Assembly (NCBI GenBank): GCA_002841865.1
Contig: PHBD01000008.1
Coordinates: forward strand, 149,955-213,954
Source of the DNA: Deltaproteobacteria bacterium HGW-Deltaproteobacteria-19
Lineage (GTDB): Bacteria > Desulfobacterota > Syntrophia > Syntrophales > PHBD01
Direction: 5' to 3'
DNA: 64,000 nucleotides
Positions 1-12,600 of this stretch are shown here, one piece after another. The translations under genes were made by a program, and so were the position numbers. Numbering within the stretch: the stretch's first letter is position 1; every line of letters begins with the position of its first letter. The notes below the pieces were generated by a model. It had not been told where the DNA came from and did not search any database. It worked only from the letters and a program-made list of their open reading frames with translations.

Positions 1-2
1 CG

Positions 3-1382
3 GTATTGAACGGCAGTCCCAAGGGCGACGTCAGCGTCACCATGCAGTACGTGCACTTCATCGCCGGGAAATTCCCCGGGCATGAGCTGGAAATCATCAA
101 CATCTCCCAGCAGATCCGGGCCATCGAGAAGAAGGAAGACCGCTTTCAGGCCGTCGTGGCCGGCATGGCTGCATCCGACCTGATCCTGTGGGCGTTTCCC
201 GTGTACGTCTGCCTCGTGCCTTCGCAGTACAAGCGGTTCATCGAGCTTCTGTTCGAGCGGCGGGCGGAATTTGCGGGCAAGTACAGCGCCGCCCTCACGA
301 CGTCGGTCCATTTTTTCGACCACACCGCCCATCATTACATCCAGGGCGTCAGTGAAGACCTGGGAATGCGCCACATCGGCGGCTACTCCGCCGACATGTA
401 TGAACTGGTGAAGCCTGAAAACCGGCGCAGGATCTCCCTGTTCGCGGAGCACGTGTTCCGCACCGTGGAGAGGCGGGATCCCGTGGACCGGGTCTTCTCC
501 CCCCTTCCGGCTTCCGATTTCGTTTACGAGCCCGGCCCCGCGAGGGAGCAGGTCTCCGCGGAAGGGAAGAGGGTCCTGGTCCTGACGGATGCCGTTCCCG
601 GGCAGAACAACCTGCTCGGGATGATCGAGCGCTTCCGGCAGTCCTTCTCCGGGCCGGTGGAAGTGGTCAACCTGCACGAGGTGGACATCAAGGGGGGATG
701 CCTGGGCTGCTGCGAGTGCGGCTATGACAACACGTGCGTCTATGCCGGGAAGGACGGCTTCGGCGACTTCTACCGGGACCGGGTCGGGGGCGCGGACATC
801 GTCGTCATCGCCGGGGCGATCCGGGACCGTTACCTGTCTTCGACCTGGAAATGCTATTTCGACCGCGTCTTCTTCAACACGCATATTCCCACCCTGTGGG
901 GCAAGCAGCTGGGCTTCATCTTCTCCGGCCCCCTTCGCCACCTTCAGAGTTTCCGCCAGATCTTCGAGGGCTATGCCGAGTGGCAGCAGGCCAACCTGGC
1001 GGGCATGGTGACGGATGAGAGCGAAAGCGCGGAGGAGATCGACGCCGGCCTGCAGGCGCTGGCGGAGCGGTCGGTGCGATTCGCCCGCGAGGGGTATGTA
1101 AAGCCGCCGGGCTTCCTCGGCGTCGCCGGCATAAAGCTGTTCCGGGATGAAATCTGGGGGCGCCTGCGGTTCGTCTTCCAGGCCGACCACCGTTTCTACG
1201 CCTCGCATGGTCTCTACGATTTTCCCCAAAAGGACCTGAAGATGCAGGGCGCCAACTTCGTGATGGGCGCCCTGTTGAAAATCCCGGCGTTCCGGAAAGA
1301 ATTCAGGAAGCGCATCAAGGACGAGATGATCAAGCCGCTGCAGAAGGCGCTCCGCAGCGGGCGGAGCGAATCGGGGGCGTGA
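3..1382 (+). CDS. Flavodoxin-like / NADPH-dependent FMN reductase family protein, 5'-truncated by window edge
   Basis: ORF opens directly into 'LNGSPKG', the usual start-proximal FMN-binding motif of this family. The TTG at position 6 is probably internal. A second flavodoxin-like segment (KRVLVLTDAVPGQNN...GCLGCCECGYDNTC) follows. Confidence 0.75.
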   Translation, partial: VLNGSPKGDVSVTMQYVHFIAGKFPGHELEIINISQQIRAIEKKEDRFQAVVAGMAASDLILWAFPVYVCLVPSQYKRFIELLFERRAEFAGKYSAALTTSVHFFDHTAHHYIQGVSEDLGMRHIGGYSADMYELVKPENRRRISLFAEHVFRTVERRDPVDRVFSPLPASDFVYEPGPAREQVSAEGKRVLVLTDAVPGQNNLLGMIERFRQSFSGPVEVVNLHEVDIKGGCLGCCECGYDNTCVYAGKDGFGDFYRDRVGGADIVVIAGAIRDRYLSSTWKCYFDRVFFNTHIPTLWGKQLGFIFSGPLRHLQSFRQIFEGYAEWQQANLAGMVTDESESAEEIDAGLQALAERSVRFAREGYVKPPGFLGVAGIKLFRDEIWGRLRFVFQADHRFYASHGLYDFPQKDLKMQGANFVMGALLKIPAFRKEFRKRIKDEMIKPLQKALRSGRSESGA

Positions 1383-1444
1383 TGCGAAGAGCGGGAGAGG
1401 GCGGGTGCGTGCAGCGCCCGGAAGGAGCGGGGAGAAACGCCGGG

Positions 1445-3352
1445 ATGAACCGGCTGCGGCTCTGGTCGCTGCTGCTTGCGGCGGTGGCCGTGCTGAACGG
1501 CTGCGCCCTCTTCACCCTCCGGAAAGACAACACCTTTTCCCAGGATTCCTGCCTGATCACGGGAGAGGTCTACGCCGGCGAGGCCGTGAAAAGACCCATC
1601 CTCGTCGTCGCCTTCGAGAAGGTTGACGGCAGGGCTGAAATCGCCCATTACGCGATGCTCCACGAACCGGGTCCTTACGAACTCCTGGTGCGGAAAGGCA
1701 GATACCATGTTTTTGCCTTCGAGGACGCCGACCGGAACCTGAGGCTCGATCCGGGAGAACTGGCGGGGATCGTCCTGGGCGACGGCCCCGGCCTGTCCAT
1801 CGACGCGCCGGCCGGCGGGCTCGTGCCGGACATGGCCGTCGTTCTCTCCAGGGACCCGGAGATTCGCCGCCAGGTGCCCGCCGACATTCTGGCCCGGAGC
1901 GCCGCAGGCGGTTTCCGGCGGCACAGCACACAGGCGGGGGCGCCCATCGACCTGAACGATCCCGCCTTCTCCGCCGAAGAGGGCGTCCGGGGATTCTGGT
2001 CCCCCCTGGAATTTTTCCGGGAGCACGGCGCCAACATCTATTTCCTGGAGCCGTACGATCCCCGGAAGATTCCCGTTCTCCTGGTCCACGGGGCGGCGGG
2101 ATCGCCCCAGGACTGGCGCTACTTCATCGACCACCTCGACCGTTCCCGCTATCAGCCGTGGATCTATTCTTATCCTTCGGGAGCCCGCCTGAAGGGCGTG
2201 TCCGAGCTGATGGCCGCCAAGGTCAATCACCTCCATCGGAAATACGGGTTCGAGAGGCTCTACGTAACGGCCCACAGCATGGGCGGGCATGTCGCCAGGT
2301 TCGCGCTGGCGCACGGGAAGATCGGCAAACCCGGCATGAAGCTGCTGTTTGTCTCCATCTCGACGCCCTTCGGAGGCGAGGAGCTGGCCGAAACGGGTGT
2401 CTCCCAGTCGCCCGCCGTCATCCCGAGCTGGAAGGACATGGTGCCGAACAGTGAATTCATCCGGCTTTCCTTTTCCCGGAAGATGCCGCCCACGATCCCG
2501 GATTATCTCTTTTTCGGACACCGGGGCAGCCGGAACCCGCTGCGCCCCAACAACGATAACACGGTGACGCTGGAGAGCATGCTCGACCCGCGGGCCCAGT
2601 CGGAAGCCGTCAAGGTTTTCGGCTTCAACGAGGACCATGTCGGCATCCTGAACAGTGCGGCCGTCATGGCCCAGTACAAGGCGATCCTCGAAGGCGTCGA
2701 GAAGCAGGATGCGGATCCCGGGCGGGCGAATCGAAAGGGCAAGGTCCGGTTCCGCTATGCCGTCGGGGAGGTGAGCGACGCCCCCCCGCTCTGGATGTGG
2801 CTGATGTTCATCCCCGCGGACACGAGCAGGGCCGAGTTCACCCTGTCTCCCGATCCCCTGAAGGCGGACCAGGAGATGGGGCCGATCCGGGAGGGAGCCT
2901 ACGACGTCGGTCTCCTGGCGTGGGGATACAGGGTAAGCCCCGCCGGCGTGAAGGCGGACGTTGCCCCGGGCGGGACGGCGGAGGTCTCCCTGTCGCTGGA
3001 ACCGCAGGGAATGGTGGGCGGCCGGATCACGACGGGGCTGAAGAAAGACGACCTGTACTGGGGATTCGTGCCGCATGTGGCGGACAGCCGGATTGCGTCC
3101 ATCTCCCTGACGGGCGGCGGCGTGCAGCGAAAGATCGTTCCCCGCCCCGCGACCAGGGGTGAGGCCATTCGGAGCGTCATGGACAACCGGGATTTTTTCT
3201 GGAAAGATTTTTTCATTTTCTTCGATCTGCCCAAGGGTCGATACGAGCTCAGGATCGAAGCACAGGGATTCCGGCCGTTCGTTCAGGCCGTCACCGTCGA
3301 TCCGAAGATCATTCACGCACCCCTGAAAATAGCCCTGTCCCCTCAGGATTGA
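1445..3352 (+). CDS. Alpha/beta-hydrolase (lipase-like) lipoprotein
   Basis: Lipoprotein signal MNRLRLWSLLLAAVAVLNGCALF; VLLVHGAAGSPQDW oxyanion region; nucleophile elbow AHSMGG. In-frame ATG at 1445 preferred over 1379. Confidence 0.8.
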   Translation: MNRLRLWSLLLAAVAVLNGCALFTLRKDNTFSQDSCLITGEVYAGEAVKRPILVVAFEKVDGRAEIAHYAMLHEPGPYELLVRKGRYHVFAFEDADRNLRLDPGELAGIVLGDGPGLSIDAPAGGLVPDMAVVLSRDPEIRRQVPADILARSAAGGFRRHSTQAGAPIDLNDPAFSAEEGVRGFWSPLEFFREHGANIYFLEPYDPRKIPVLLVHGAAGSPQDWRYFIDHLDRSRYQPWIYSYPSGARLKGVSELMAAKVNHLHRKYGFERLYVTAHSMGGHVARFALAHGKIGKPGMKLLFVSISTPFGGEELAETGVSQSPAVIPSWKDMVPNSEFIRLSFSRKMPPTIPDYLFFGHRGSRNPLRPNNDNTVTLESMLDPRAQSEAVKVFGFNEDHVGILNSAAVMAQYKAILEGVEKQDADPGRANRKGKVRFRYAVGEVSDAPPLWMWLMFIPADTSRAEFTLSPDPLKADQEMGPIREGAYDVGLLAWGYRVSPAGVKADVAPGGTAEVSLSLEPQGMVGGRITTGLKKDDLYWGFVPHVADSRIASISLTGGGVQRKIVPRPATRGEAIRSVMDNRDFFWKDFFIFFDLPKGRYELRIEAQGFRPFVQAVTVDPKIIHAPLKIALSPQD

Positions 3353-3574
3353 CCGGATCGGAAACCGGTCCGGCTCCCCCGGGAGGAAGCTCGATCTTCC
3401 TGTCTTTCCGGAAGCTGATTTGTCCCTGCTTGGTCCTGCTCTCTCTCGTTGTCTCCGCGGCCGGAACGAGAGATCAAGGCCACCGGCACGGATGTTGTTC
3501 AGGACTGCAAGGGCGTGAGCGGGAATAGGCCGCGAATCGCGGTCGGCCATCACCCGGAAAGGAGAAAGCCTGTT

Positions 3575-5017
3575 ATGAAGCTTGCCGACCAGAAGACAAA
3601 AATTGTCGCCACCATCGGACCGGCGTCGGAATCGCGAGAGATCATGGAAGGGATGATCAACGCAGGGATGAATGTTGCCCGGCTCAATTTCGCATACGGT
3701 GATCCCGACAGCCATACGCAGGTGATCGACACCCTCCGCACAGCCGCCCGCTCAACGGGACGACGAATCGCAGTCATGGCGGACCTGCCCGGCCCGAAGA
3801 TCAGGATCGGCCGGCTGGCTCATGAACCTGTCGAATTGCAGCCGGGGTTCCCCTTCACCCTGACCACCCGCGAGATTGTCGGAGACGCTGAACGCGTCTC
3901 GGTTAGCCTCATGAGTCTCCCCCGGGTACTCAAGCCCGGCGATACCCTGTTCTTAAATGACGGTATTATCCAGCTGTTAACCCTGAAAATAGAAGGAGAG
4001 GAGGTCCTCTGCCGAGTCGTCATCGGGGGGGAATTGCGTTCCCACAAAGGTCTCAACCTGCCCGGCATAGACCTTGGGATCCGAGCCTTCACCCAGCGCG
4101 ATCGCGAATGGCTGGAATTTGCATCCGCACGGGGGGTGGACGCGGTCAGCCAGTCCTTTGTCGAGAGCGCTGTGGATATCATCGCCGTACGGGAGGCCGC
4201 GGCAGCGATGGGGTACCACCCGTACATCATCGCAAAAATAGAACGCTCGCAGGCCTTGGAACACATAGACGGCATTCTTGAGGCAGCGGACGGTATCATG
4301 GTCGCCCGCGGCGACCTCGGGGTGGAGATACCGATTGAGAGGATCGCCCTGGTCCAGAAACAGCTTATCAATCGGGCGAACCGTCTCGGGAAACCGGTTA
4401 TCACCGCCACGCAGATGCTGGAGTCCATGACGGATAACCGGCGCCCCACCCGGGCGGAGTCGACTGACGTGGCCAATGCGGTGCTCGACGGAACGGACTG
4501 CGTCATGCTATCGGCAGAATCGGCCCTGGGAAGCTATCCGGTGGAGGCTGTGGCCATGCTGGCTAAGATTGCCGCAGCGGCAGAGCCATCCCGCGTGCGG
4601 CAAGATCTTATGGAGACCCTCCGGAATGGCGATAAGAAGGGCTCCTCCACGATCACGGATGTAATCGCGTTAAATGTCGAGACGGCCCAGGAGCGCATAT
4701 CCCCTGCAGCCATATTCGTTCCAACCCGCAGCGGGCTTATGGCTCGCTCCATCGCTCGCTTCAAGCCCCCGGTGTGGATCGTGGCGGTGAGCTCCGGCGA
4801 GGAGACATGTCAGCGGCTGCTCTTCAGCAGCGGGGTCTATCCGGTATATGAGCCCGATCACCCTCAAAACTGGAATGCATACGTGAAGGACTGGTTATCA
4901 CACCATGCGCTGGACGGTCATTTCGCGATCTTGACGGAAGGGCCTTCCCGAGCGCATCCGGAGGCAAACCACCGCATGGAGGTCATCCGGCTTAACCGTG
5001 AAGGGAACAAGGAATAA
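3575..5017 (+). CDS. pyk: Pyruvate kinase
   Basis: [35 protein letters not shown] and [19 protein letters not shown] motifs; ATG at 3575 preceded by GGAGAAAG. Confidence 0.93.
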   Translation: MKLADQKTKIVATIGPASESREIMEGMINAGMNVARLNFAYGDPDSHTQVIDTLRTAARSTGRRIAVMADLPGPKIRIGRLAHEPVELQPGFPFTLTTREIVGDAERVSVSLMSLPRVLKPGDTLFLNDGIIQLLTLKIEGEEVLCRVVIGGELRSHKGLNLPGIDLGIRAFTQRDREWLEFASARGVDAVSQSFVESAVDIIAVREAAAAMGYHPYIIAKIERSQALEHIDGILEAADGIMVARGDLGVEIPIERIALVQKQLINRANRLGKPVITATQMLESMTDNRRPTRAESTDVANAVLDGTDCVMLSAESALGSYPVEAVAMLAKIAAAAEPSRVRQDLMETLRNGDKKGSSTITDVIALNVETAQERISPAAIFVPTRSGLMARSIARFKPPVWIVAVSSGEETCQRLLFSSGVYPVYEPDHPQNWNAYVKDWLSHHALDGHFAILTEGPSRAHPEANHRMEVIRLNREGNKE

Positions 5018-5040
5018 TCGATGCACAAAAAGGGAGAGAG

Positions 5041-6699
5041 ATGAAGATGAGTCTCCACGAGCTTGCAGGCAAGCCGGCGCCGCGATCGCTCCTGGCGAAC
5101 ATTCCGAGGCTGGTCTCCGCCTACTACACCCATGCGCCGGACGCGTCCGATCCCGATCAGCGGGTCGTGTTCGGAACCTCGGGCCACCGAGGTTCCTCGC
5201 TGAAAAACAGCTTCAACGAGCGGCACATCCTGGCCATCTGCCAGGCCATAACCGAATACCGCAAGTCGAGAGAGATTGACGGGCCGCTGTTTATGGGCAT
5301 GGATACCCATGCCCTCTCCGAAGCGGCGTTGGCCACCGCAGCCGAGGTCTTTGCCGCCCAGGGGGTTGCGGTGATGGTCCAGCAGGGGCTCCGCTACACC
5401 CCCACCCCGGTCATCTCGCATGCGATCCTGACGTACAACCGGGACCGGAAAAGCGGACTCGCGGACGGCGTGGTCATCACCCCCTCCCATAACCCGCCCG
5501 AGGATGGCGGATTCAAGTACAATCCCCCCGAAGGCGGACCGGCGGACACAAAGACGACCAGGGGCATCGAGGCAAGGGCAAACGCCCTGTTGGAGAAGGG
5601 ACTCACAGACATCCGGCGGATCCCCTTTGAGCGGGCGCTTAAATCGGGGTCGGTCCATGAATATGATTATGTGGCACCCTATGTGGATGATCTGAAGAAT
5701 GTCATCGACATGGAAGCGATTGCCAAAGCAGGTCTCAAGATCGGCGTCGATCCTCTCGGCGGGGCGGCAGTGGACTTCTGGGATCCCATCGCCCACTGTT
5801 ACGGACTTGACCTTGAGGTGGTGAACCGGGCCGTCGATCCGACGTTTTCTTTTATGACCGTCGATAGGGACGGCAGGATCAGGATGGACTGCTCCTCTCC
5901 GTATGCCATGGAAAGCCTGATCCGATTGAAAGACCGTTTCGACATCGCCTTCGGGAACGATACGGACGTCGACCGCCACGGCATCGTCACGCGCGGTGAG
6001 GGACTCATGAATCCCAACCATTACCTCTCCGCCGCGGTTCATTATCTCTTCAGGAACCGTCCGGGGTGGAGAAAGGATGCCGCAGTGGGGAAGACGCTGG
6101 TCTCCACATCCATGCTGGACTGCATAGCCTTGGACCTCGGGAGGCGCCTCTACGAGGTCCCCGTAGGCTTCAAATGGTTCGTGGACGTGCTCCTCGACGG
6201 CTCCTGCGGCTTCGGCGGCGAGGAGAGCGCGGGGGCATCCTTCCTCCGCAGGGACGGCACGGTGTGGACGACGGACAAGGACGGCATCATCATGGATCTT
6301 CTCGCCTGCGAGCTTACCGCGAAGACCGGCCGGGATCCGGCCGCGCTCTACCACGATCTCGAGGAGCGATTCGGCAGGTGTTTCTATGAACGCCTTGACT
6401 CCCCGGCCACACCGGAGCAGAAGGCTGTGCTCGCACGGCTTTCACCGGAGATGATCACCGCCGGGGAGCTCGCCGGCCAGCCCATCCTTGTCTCCGCAAC
6501 CCGAGCGTCCGGCAACAACGCCGAAATCGGGGGCGTCAAAGTGATTACCTCCCAGGGATGGTTTGCCGCCCGTCCGTCCGGCACGGAAGACATCTACAAG
6601 GTCTATGCGGAGAGTTTCCTGAGCGATGACCATCTGCGGATGATCGAGAAAGACGCGGTTACGATCGTCAACCGTGCATTTGCGGCGGCGGGGCTGTAG
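5041..6699 (+). CDS. pgm: Phosphoglucomutase (alpha-D-glucose phosphate-specific)
   Basis: [32 protein letters not shown] (phosphoserine loop), [12 protein letters not shown] (metal loop), [17 protein letters not shown]. Confidence 0.93.
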   Translation: MKMSLHELAGKPAPRSLLANIPRLVSAYYTHAPDASDPDQRVVFGTSGHRGSSLKNSFNERHILAICQAITEYRKSREIDGPLFMGMDTHALSEAALATAAEVFAAQGVAVMVQQGLRYTPTPVISHAILTYNRDRKSGLADGVVITPSHNPPEDGGFKYNPPEGGPADTKTTRGIEARANALLEKGLTDIRRIPFERALKSGSVHEYDYVAPYVDDLKNVIDMEAIAKAGLKIGVDPLGGAAVDFWDPIAHCYGLDLEVVNRAVDPTFSFMTVDRDGRIRMDCSSPYAMESLIRLKDRFDIAFGNDTDVDRHGIVTRGEGLMNPNHYLSAAVHYLFRNRPGWRKDAAVGKTLVSTSMLDCIALDLGRRLYEVPVGFKWFVDVLLDGSCGFGGEESAGASFLRRDGTVWTTDKDGIIMDLLACELTAKTGRDPAALYHDLEERFGRCFYERLDSPATPEQKAVLARLSPEMITAGELAGQPILVSATRASGNNAEIGGVKVITSQGWFAARPSGTEDIYKVYAESFLSDDHLRMIEKDAVTIVNRAFAAAGL

Positions 6700-7110
6700 G
6701 GAGAGATGACCCCGGCGGTTTTCCCGGGTGTCGCACAGGCCGGTCAGCAGCCCGGTTCTGGCTTGTAATTCGTGATCGGGGCGATCCGCTGTTCCGGGTC
6801 GTGCCGTTGCTGCCGCCCTTGGTAATGCAGATGACGGCATTGCCGCGGCTCTCGATGCTGGTGATGATTTCCTTCCTTTTCATGGGGATCCCCCAATCGG
6901 CTGACTGTCTCACCGGAAAGCCGGACCGGCGTTTGGGACACAGGTCACTTTCCATGCTGCATTTCGAAAGTTAATGGTTGAAATAATGCGGCGCCGCTGT
7001 GAAACTAAACGCTAAACGAAGAGAATAAATCAAAAACCTGCGATGTCGGGAGAAACCGGCTTCATCGACTCATTTTCTGTGACGGCCGTCATGGAGGAGG
7101 GAGGTATTTG

Positions 7111-8496
7111 ATGTCGTTGCCCGTTCATTCTTTTCATCGAAAGGTTTCTGTCGTTGCCGTGATTCTCAGTCTATTCCTGTTCTTCTTGCCGGGCTGCATC
7201 CTCCGGGCCGAGGGACAGGAGATGGAACGGAAGGTTACCGTGATCGAGGCTGTCCGTGCCGCCCTTGACGACAACCACGAGCTCAGGGCCCTGAAAAGCT
7301 CCACGGAGGCCCAGGAGAAGGATATCGGGATTGCCCGGAGTTATCTGTTGCCGAAGGTTTTCGTGGAGGAGCGGTATCTCCGAACGACGAATCCGGGCTG
7401 GGCCTTCATGTCCAAACTCAACCAGGAGCGGATCGAGCAGAGGGACTTCAGTCCGGATCTTCTGAACCACCCCGATGCGATCAACGACTACCAGTCTTCG
7501 CTGACGGTCGAACAGCCCCTGTTCGTAAAGAAGGCCTTCGTCGGCCTTGACATGTCCAGGACTGAGGCCCGGGCGAAGAGGCTGGAACTCAGCCGGAAGC
7601 GCGAGGACGTGGCCTTCCAGGTCATCAAGGCCTGTCTCATGATCTCGAGCGCCAGGCAATATGTCCGTGCCGTCGAGAAAGGAGTCGAGGATGCCGGGGA
7701 GCACCAGCGGGTAGCGGCGTTGCGCTACAGGAACGGCCTCGGCCTCTATGCCGACGAGCTCCGCACAGCGACAGCCCTGACGGAGGCCCGGCAAAGAAGG
7801 AACATCGCGGACAAGAATGTCAGTCTGGCCAAGCGCAGCCTGGGCCTGCTGCTGGCGACGACGGAATCCGTTGATGTGGACGATGGAACCATCGACCTGA
7901 CCCTGAAAGATCTTCCCTATTATGTGAAGTTCGCTGAATTGCGGAGCGACCTGAAAGCGGCCGAGTTGCGGGGTGAGAACGCGAAACACAATATCCGCCT
8001 GGCCGAGGCGGGCTACTTTCCCTATGTCGGCATCGGCGGAACATATCAGTTCAATGACCATAACCAGCCTTTCGGCTCCGAAGGGACAAACTGGCAGGTC
8101 ATGGCCTTCCTGCGCTGGGACCTTTTCGACGGGACGAAACGGGAATATGAGCGGGCAAAGGCGAAACACTTGTCGTCCCAGGCCGAGGAGTTTGTCTCCG
8201 CCATGAAGAAAGGCGTCTCGTTCAGGATCTACGAGGCCTATCTGAATGTCGAGGAGGCCCGGAAGAATGCGGAACTCACCAGGGAGGCCCTGCAGACGGC
8301 GGAAGAGGGAACGCGCCTGTTGAAGGTACGCTATGAAAACGGCCTCTCGTCCCTGGGCGAGCTCCTGAATGCCCAGTCCAGCTTGGAGCAGGCGCGGGCC
8401 GGACTTGTGGAGCGGGAGAACGCCTACAAAATTGCCGTGGCGACGCTGAGCTTCGAAAGCGGGACCATCCTGAGGGACCTGAATCTCGATCAATGA
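7111..8496 (+). CDS. TolC-family outer membrane efflux protein
   Basis: N-terminal signal with lipobox-like cysteine, coiled-coil-rich 460 aa, OMF repeat features; first gene of an overlapping RND operon. Confidence 0.85.
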   Translation: MSLPVHSFHRKVSVVAVILSLFLFFLPGCILRAEGQEMERKVTVIEAVRAALDDNHELRALKSSTEAQEKDIGIARSYLLPKVFVEERYLRTTNPGWAFMSKLNQERIEQRDFSPDLLNHPDAINDYQSSLTVEQPLFVKKAFVGLDMSRTEARAKRLELSRKREDVAFQVIKACLMISSARQYVRAVEKGVEDAGEHQRVAALRYRNGLGLYADELRTATALTEARQRRNIADKNVSLAKRSLGLLLATTESVDVDDGTIDLTLKDLPYYVKFAELRSDLKAAELRGENAKHNIRLAEAGYFPYVGIGGTYQFNDHNQPFGSEGTNWQVMAFLRWDLFDGTKREYERAKAKHLSSQAEEFVSAMKKGVSFRIYEAYLNVEEARKNAELTREALQTAEEGTRLLKVRYENGLSSLGELLNAQSSLEQARAGLVERENAYKIAVATLSFESGTILRDLNLDQ

Positions 8497-9617
8497 AAAC
8501 CCTGGGCGGAGAAACGAACGTGGGAAAGCGATTTGGGCATATCTTTGCGGTATCCTGTGTCCTGCTGGGATGGATCCTGTCTGTTGCCATGGTTGCAGGC
8601 TGTAAAGGGAAGACGGAAAAGGAAGACGTCCGGCGACCGGAGGTTTCCGGTGTGACGGTCGCCGCTGTCGCTCCGTCAACTGTCGATGATATCTACGAAG
8701 CCACGGGAACGGTCCGGTCTGACCGGACAAGCATGGTAGCCAGCCGGGTGATGGGGGTGGTTACGGCGCTCCTGGTGCGGGAAGGCGACACGGTCAAGGC
8801 GGGGCAGCTGCTTCTGACCATCGATGACCGGGATGCGGCCCAGCGGATGCGCGCCGCCGACATGGCATTGGAATCGGCGAAGCAGAGCAGATCCCTGGCG
8901 GAGGTAACTTGGCAGCGTTACAAAAATCTCTATGAGGACAAGGCCCTTACCCGCCAGGAGATGGATCAGGTCGAGGCGCAGAAGAAGGTCGCGGAAGCGG
9001 AATACGAACGGGCGAAGGCCATGGCGGAGGAGGCTCGAATTCATCGGTCCTTTACGCAGGTAACTGCACCCGTCTCCGGCAGGGTGACGGAGAGGCGCAC
9101 CGATGTGGGCAGTATGGCCTCTCCCGGGATCCCCCTCCTCATCGTCGAAGGGGGCGGGAGTCCCATGATCGAAGCGTCCATCGACGCCGGCCTCGGGGAT
9201 AAGGTGAAAGCCGGCATGGCCGTAACTGCGATGGTTCAGACCCTGGATGGACCCCTGCAGGGAACGGTCAGGGAGGTCTTCCCGGCCGTTGACACCCTCT
9301 CCCGGACCTTTACAGTCAAAGTGGGACTCAAGGATGCCAGGCCCAGAAGCGGCCTGTTCGCCAGAGTTAGAATACCGGTCGGCAAACGGGAGGCGATCCT
9401 CGTTCCGGCAAAGGCCGTCGTCTGGAAAGGGCAACTGACGGGTGTCTATGCCGTTGACGGGCAAGGGGTGATCACCTATCGCCTGGTCCGTGCGGGGAAT
9501 GCCTCTGCCGCCGGTACGGAGATCCTGTCCGGTCTCACTGCCGGGGACCGGATCATTACAGACGGCCTCGAACGCGTCATCGACGGGGGTGTCATCTCCA
9601 GAGGGACAGGGGAATGA
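8493..9617 (+). CDS. RND efflux periplasmic adaptor subunit (membrane fusion protein)
   Basis: [58 protein letters not shown] biotinyl-lipoyl-like domain; ATGA overlaps with both neighbours. Confidence 0.88.
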   Translation: MKTLGGETNVGKRFGHIFAVSCVLLGWILSVAMVAGCKGKTEKEDVRRPEVSGVTVAAVAPSTVDDIYEATGTVRSDRTSMVASRVMGVVTALLVREGDTVKAGQLLLTIDDRDAAQRMRAADMALESAKQSRSLAEVTWQRYKNLYEDKALTRQEMDQVEAQKKVAEAEYERAKAMAEEARIHRSFTQVTAPVSGRVTERRTDVGSMASPGIPLLIVEGGGSPMIEASIDAGLGDKVKAGMAVTAMVQTLDGPLQGTVREVFPAVDTLSRTFTVKVGLKDARPRSGLFARVRIPVGKREAILVPAKAVVWKGQLTGVYAVDGQGVITYRLVRAGNASAAGTEILSGLTAGDRIITDGLERVIDGGVISRGTGE

Positions 9618-12600
9618 CAGGGATTGGGATTTCCGGAAGGATCGCCAGAGCATTCATCCAGTCGAAACTGACGCCACTTCTCGTCATCGCAGCCCTTCTT
9701 CTCGGGATCTTTGCCGTGATCGTCATGCCGAGGGAGGAGGAGCCCCAGATCATCGTCCCCATGGTGGATGTCTTCGTCAGTTACCCCGGGGCGACGACCA
9801 AAGAGGTGGAGGAACGGGTGACGATCCCCATGGAGAAGCTGCTGTGGGAAATCAAGGGGGTCGAGTACGTCTATTCAATCGTCAGGCCCGGCTTCAATAT
9901 GACCATCGTCCGCTTCTACGTGGGCGAAAAGATGGAAGACAGCCTGGTCAAGCTCTACAACAAGCTCATGTCCCATTACGACATGATCCCGCCGGGTGTT
10001 TCCTTGCCCATGGTGAAGCCCAAGTCCATTGATGATGTCCCCGTCCTGGCTTTGACCCTCTGGAGCAGGCAGTCCCAGTATTCGGGTTACGAACTGCGTC
10101 GGATTGCGACGGAGCTATGCGGCGAGCTCAAGAAAGACGCCAATGTCTCGGAGTTCTCCGTCATCGGGGGGCAGCGCCGCCAGGTCCGCATCACGCTGGA
10201 CCCCCAGCGCCTGCAGGCCTATCGCCTGTCGGCGTTCCAGATTATGAACAGCCTGAAGCAGGCCAATGTGGTCGTTCCGTCGGGATCTTTTCCCTCAGGC
10301 AACCGGGAGACGATCGTGGAAACGGGCCGCTTTCTGAAGGACAGGGACGATGTGGGGAATCTGGTCGTCCATGTGACGGGTGGCCGTCCCGTCTATCTCA
10401 GGGATCTGGCACAGATCACCGACGGGCCCGAGGAAACGGCGAACTATGTCTTCATGGGTCTTGGACCCGCGGCAGCCCAAAAAGGGCTCACGGGCGGCCC
10501 CGCCGGTCAGTCCGAGGCCGTGACGATCGCCATCTCCAAGCAGAAGGGTGCCAACGCCAGCCTTGTCGCCGCCGAGGCCCTGAAGAAAGTGGAGGCCATG
10601 AAGGGCCGGGTGATCCCCAGGGATGTCCAGGTCACGGTAACACGCAATTATGGGGAGACGGCCAAGGACAAGTCCGACGAACTCCTGGACCACATGCTCA
10701 TAGCCACGATCTCCGTCATCATCCTGATCATCCTGGCCCTGGGGTGGCGGGAGTCCGTCGTGGTCGGCATCGCCGTCCCTGTGACCCTGGCTCTCACGCT
10801 CCTGATCAACTATCTTTATGGCTACACCCTGAACCGCGTGACTCTGTTCGCCCTCATCTTTTCCATCGGCATCCTGGTCGATGACGCCATCGTCATCGTG
10901 GAGAACATCAACCGCCATTTCAGGATGCACAAGATCGAGCCTCTGACGGCGGTGCTGGCCGTGGACGAGGTCGGCAACCCCACGATCCTGGCGACCTTTA
11001 CAGTGATCGCGGCCCTGCTCCCCATGGCATTCGTCTCGGGGCTCATGGGGCCTTACATGCGGCCGATCCCCGTGGGGGCGTCGTCGGCGATGCTCTTTTC
11101 CCTGCTGGTGGCATTTATCGTAAGTCCATGGCTTGCCTTCATCATCCTGAAGAATGTTCGCCACGACGGTCAGGAAGAAGAAGGAAAAGGCCTTGTCCGC
11201 CTCAACGAAAAAATTCTCGGCCCCCTCATCGATATCCGGAAGAAGCGGCTTGTCGCCTTTGGGGTTATCGGCGGCCTGCTCTTACTGGCCCTCGCCCTGG
11301 TACCCCTGAAGGCCGTGACGATGAAGATGCTCCCCTTCGACAACAAGAGCGAGTTACAGGTCATCATCGACACACCCGAGGGCAGGACCCTGGAGGAGAC
11401 GGCGGCCCTGACCCGGGAGATGACGGAGTATCTGAAAACGGTTCCGGAGGTGACGGATTATCAGGCCTATGTTGGGACGGCCTCTCCCTATAACTTCAAT
11501 GGTCTGGTCCGCCATTACTTCCTCCGTGCAGGGAGCAACGTGGCCGACGTCCAGGTCAACTTTGTTGCGAAAGGGGAACGCAAAGCCCAGAGCCACGATA
11601 TTGCCAAGCGCCTGCGGCCTGAACTCAAGCGCATCGGGGATTCCTATGGTGCCCGCATCAAGGTGGCGGAGATCCCGCCCGGTCCGCCCGTTTTGAGCAC
11701 CCTCGTTGCGGAGATCTACGGCCCGGAAACGTCACGCCAGATCGAGATTGCCGGAATGATCCGGGATGTGTTCGAGAAGACGGATGGAGTCGTTGATGTG
11801 GACTGGTTTGTCGAGGACGACCAGCGGAAAGTCCGATTCGAAGTCGACCAGGAAAAGGCTGCCGCGAGCGGGATCACGACAGAAGTCATTGCCCAGAGCC
11901 TCCGGATTGCCCTTTCGGGCGGTACGGCCGGTCTTGTCCACATGGACAGGGAGAAGGAGCCGGTGGAGATCTTCCTCCGGATGCCCCTGGCACAGCGGGC
12001 AAACCTGACTGTCCTTCAATCCCTGACGATTCCGTCCCCATCGGGCCAGCAGGTGCCCCTTGCCGAACTGGTGAAGATGCGGGAAGGGGTGGAGGAAAAG
12101 GCAATCTACCACAAGAACCTGAAGAAGGTGACCTATGTGATGGGAGACGTGGCGGGAACGGAAGAGAGCCCTGTCTATGCCATCCTCAAGATGAAGGACA
12201 AGATCGCCGGGCTGAAACTGGCGGAGGGCTACGAGCTGACGCAGTATTACGCTGTTCAACCCTGGCTCACGGACCGCTACGTCATGAAGTGGGACGGCGA
12301 ATGGCAGGTCACCTACGAGGTCTTCCGGGATCTCGGCGTAGCCTTTGCCGCAGTCCTGGTCATCATTTATATCCTCGTCGTGGCCTGGTTCCGGAGCTTC
12401 GTGACGCCGCTTGTCATTATGGCCCCCATTCCACTGACTCTGGTGGGAATCCTGCCCGGCCACTGGGTGTTCGGGGCCTTCTTTACGGCGACGTCCATGA
12501 TAGGGTTCATTGCCTTGGCGGGCATTGTCGTCCGGAATTCCATCCTCCTTGTGGACTTTATCCAGATGGAATGGCGAGACACGGGTGATCTTCGGGAAGC

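Noticed and set aside
1214-3715. 833-aa minus-strand ORF
   Set aside because: Antisense shadow of the lipase-like lipoprotein in GC-rich DNA; the plus strand has clear motifs, and the shadow protein is rich in Arg/Pro/Gly/His with no domain.
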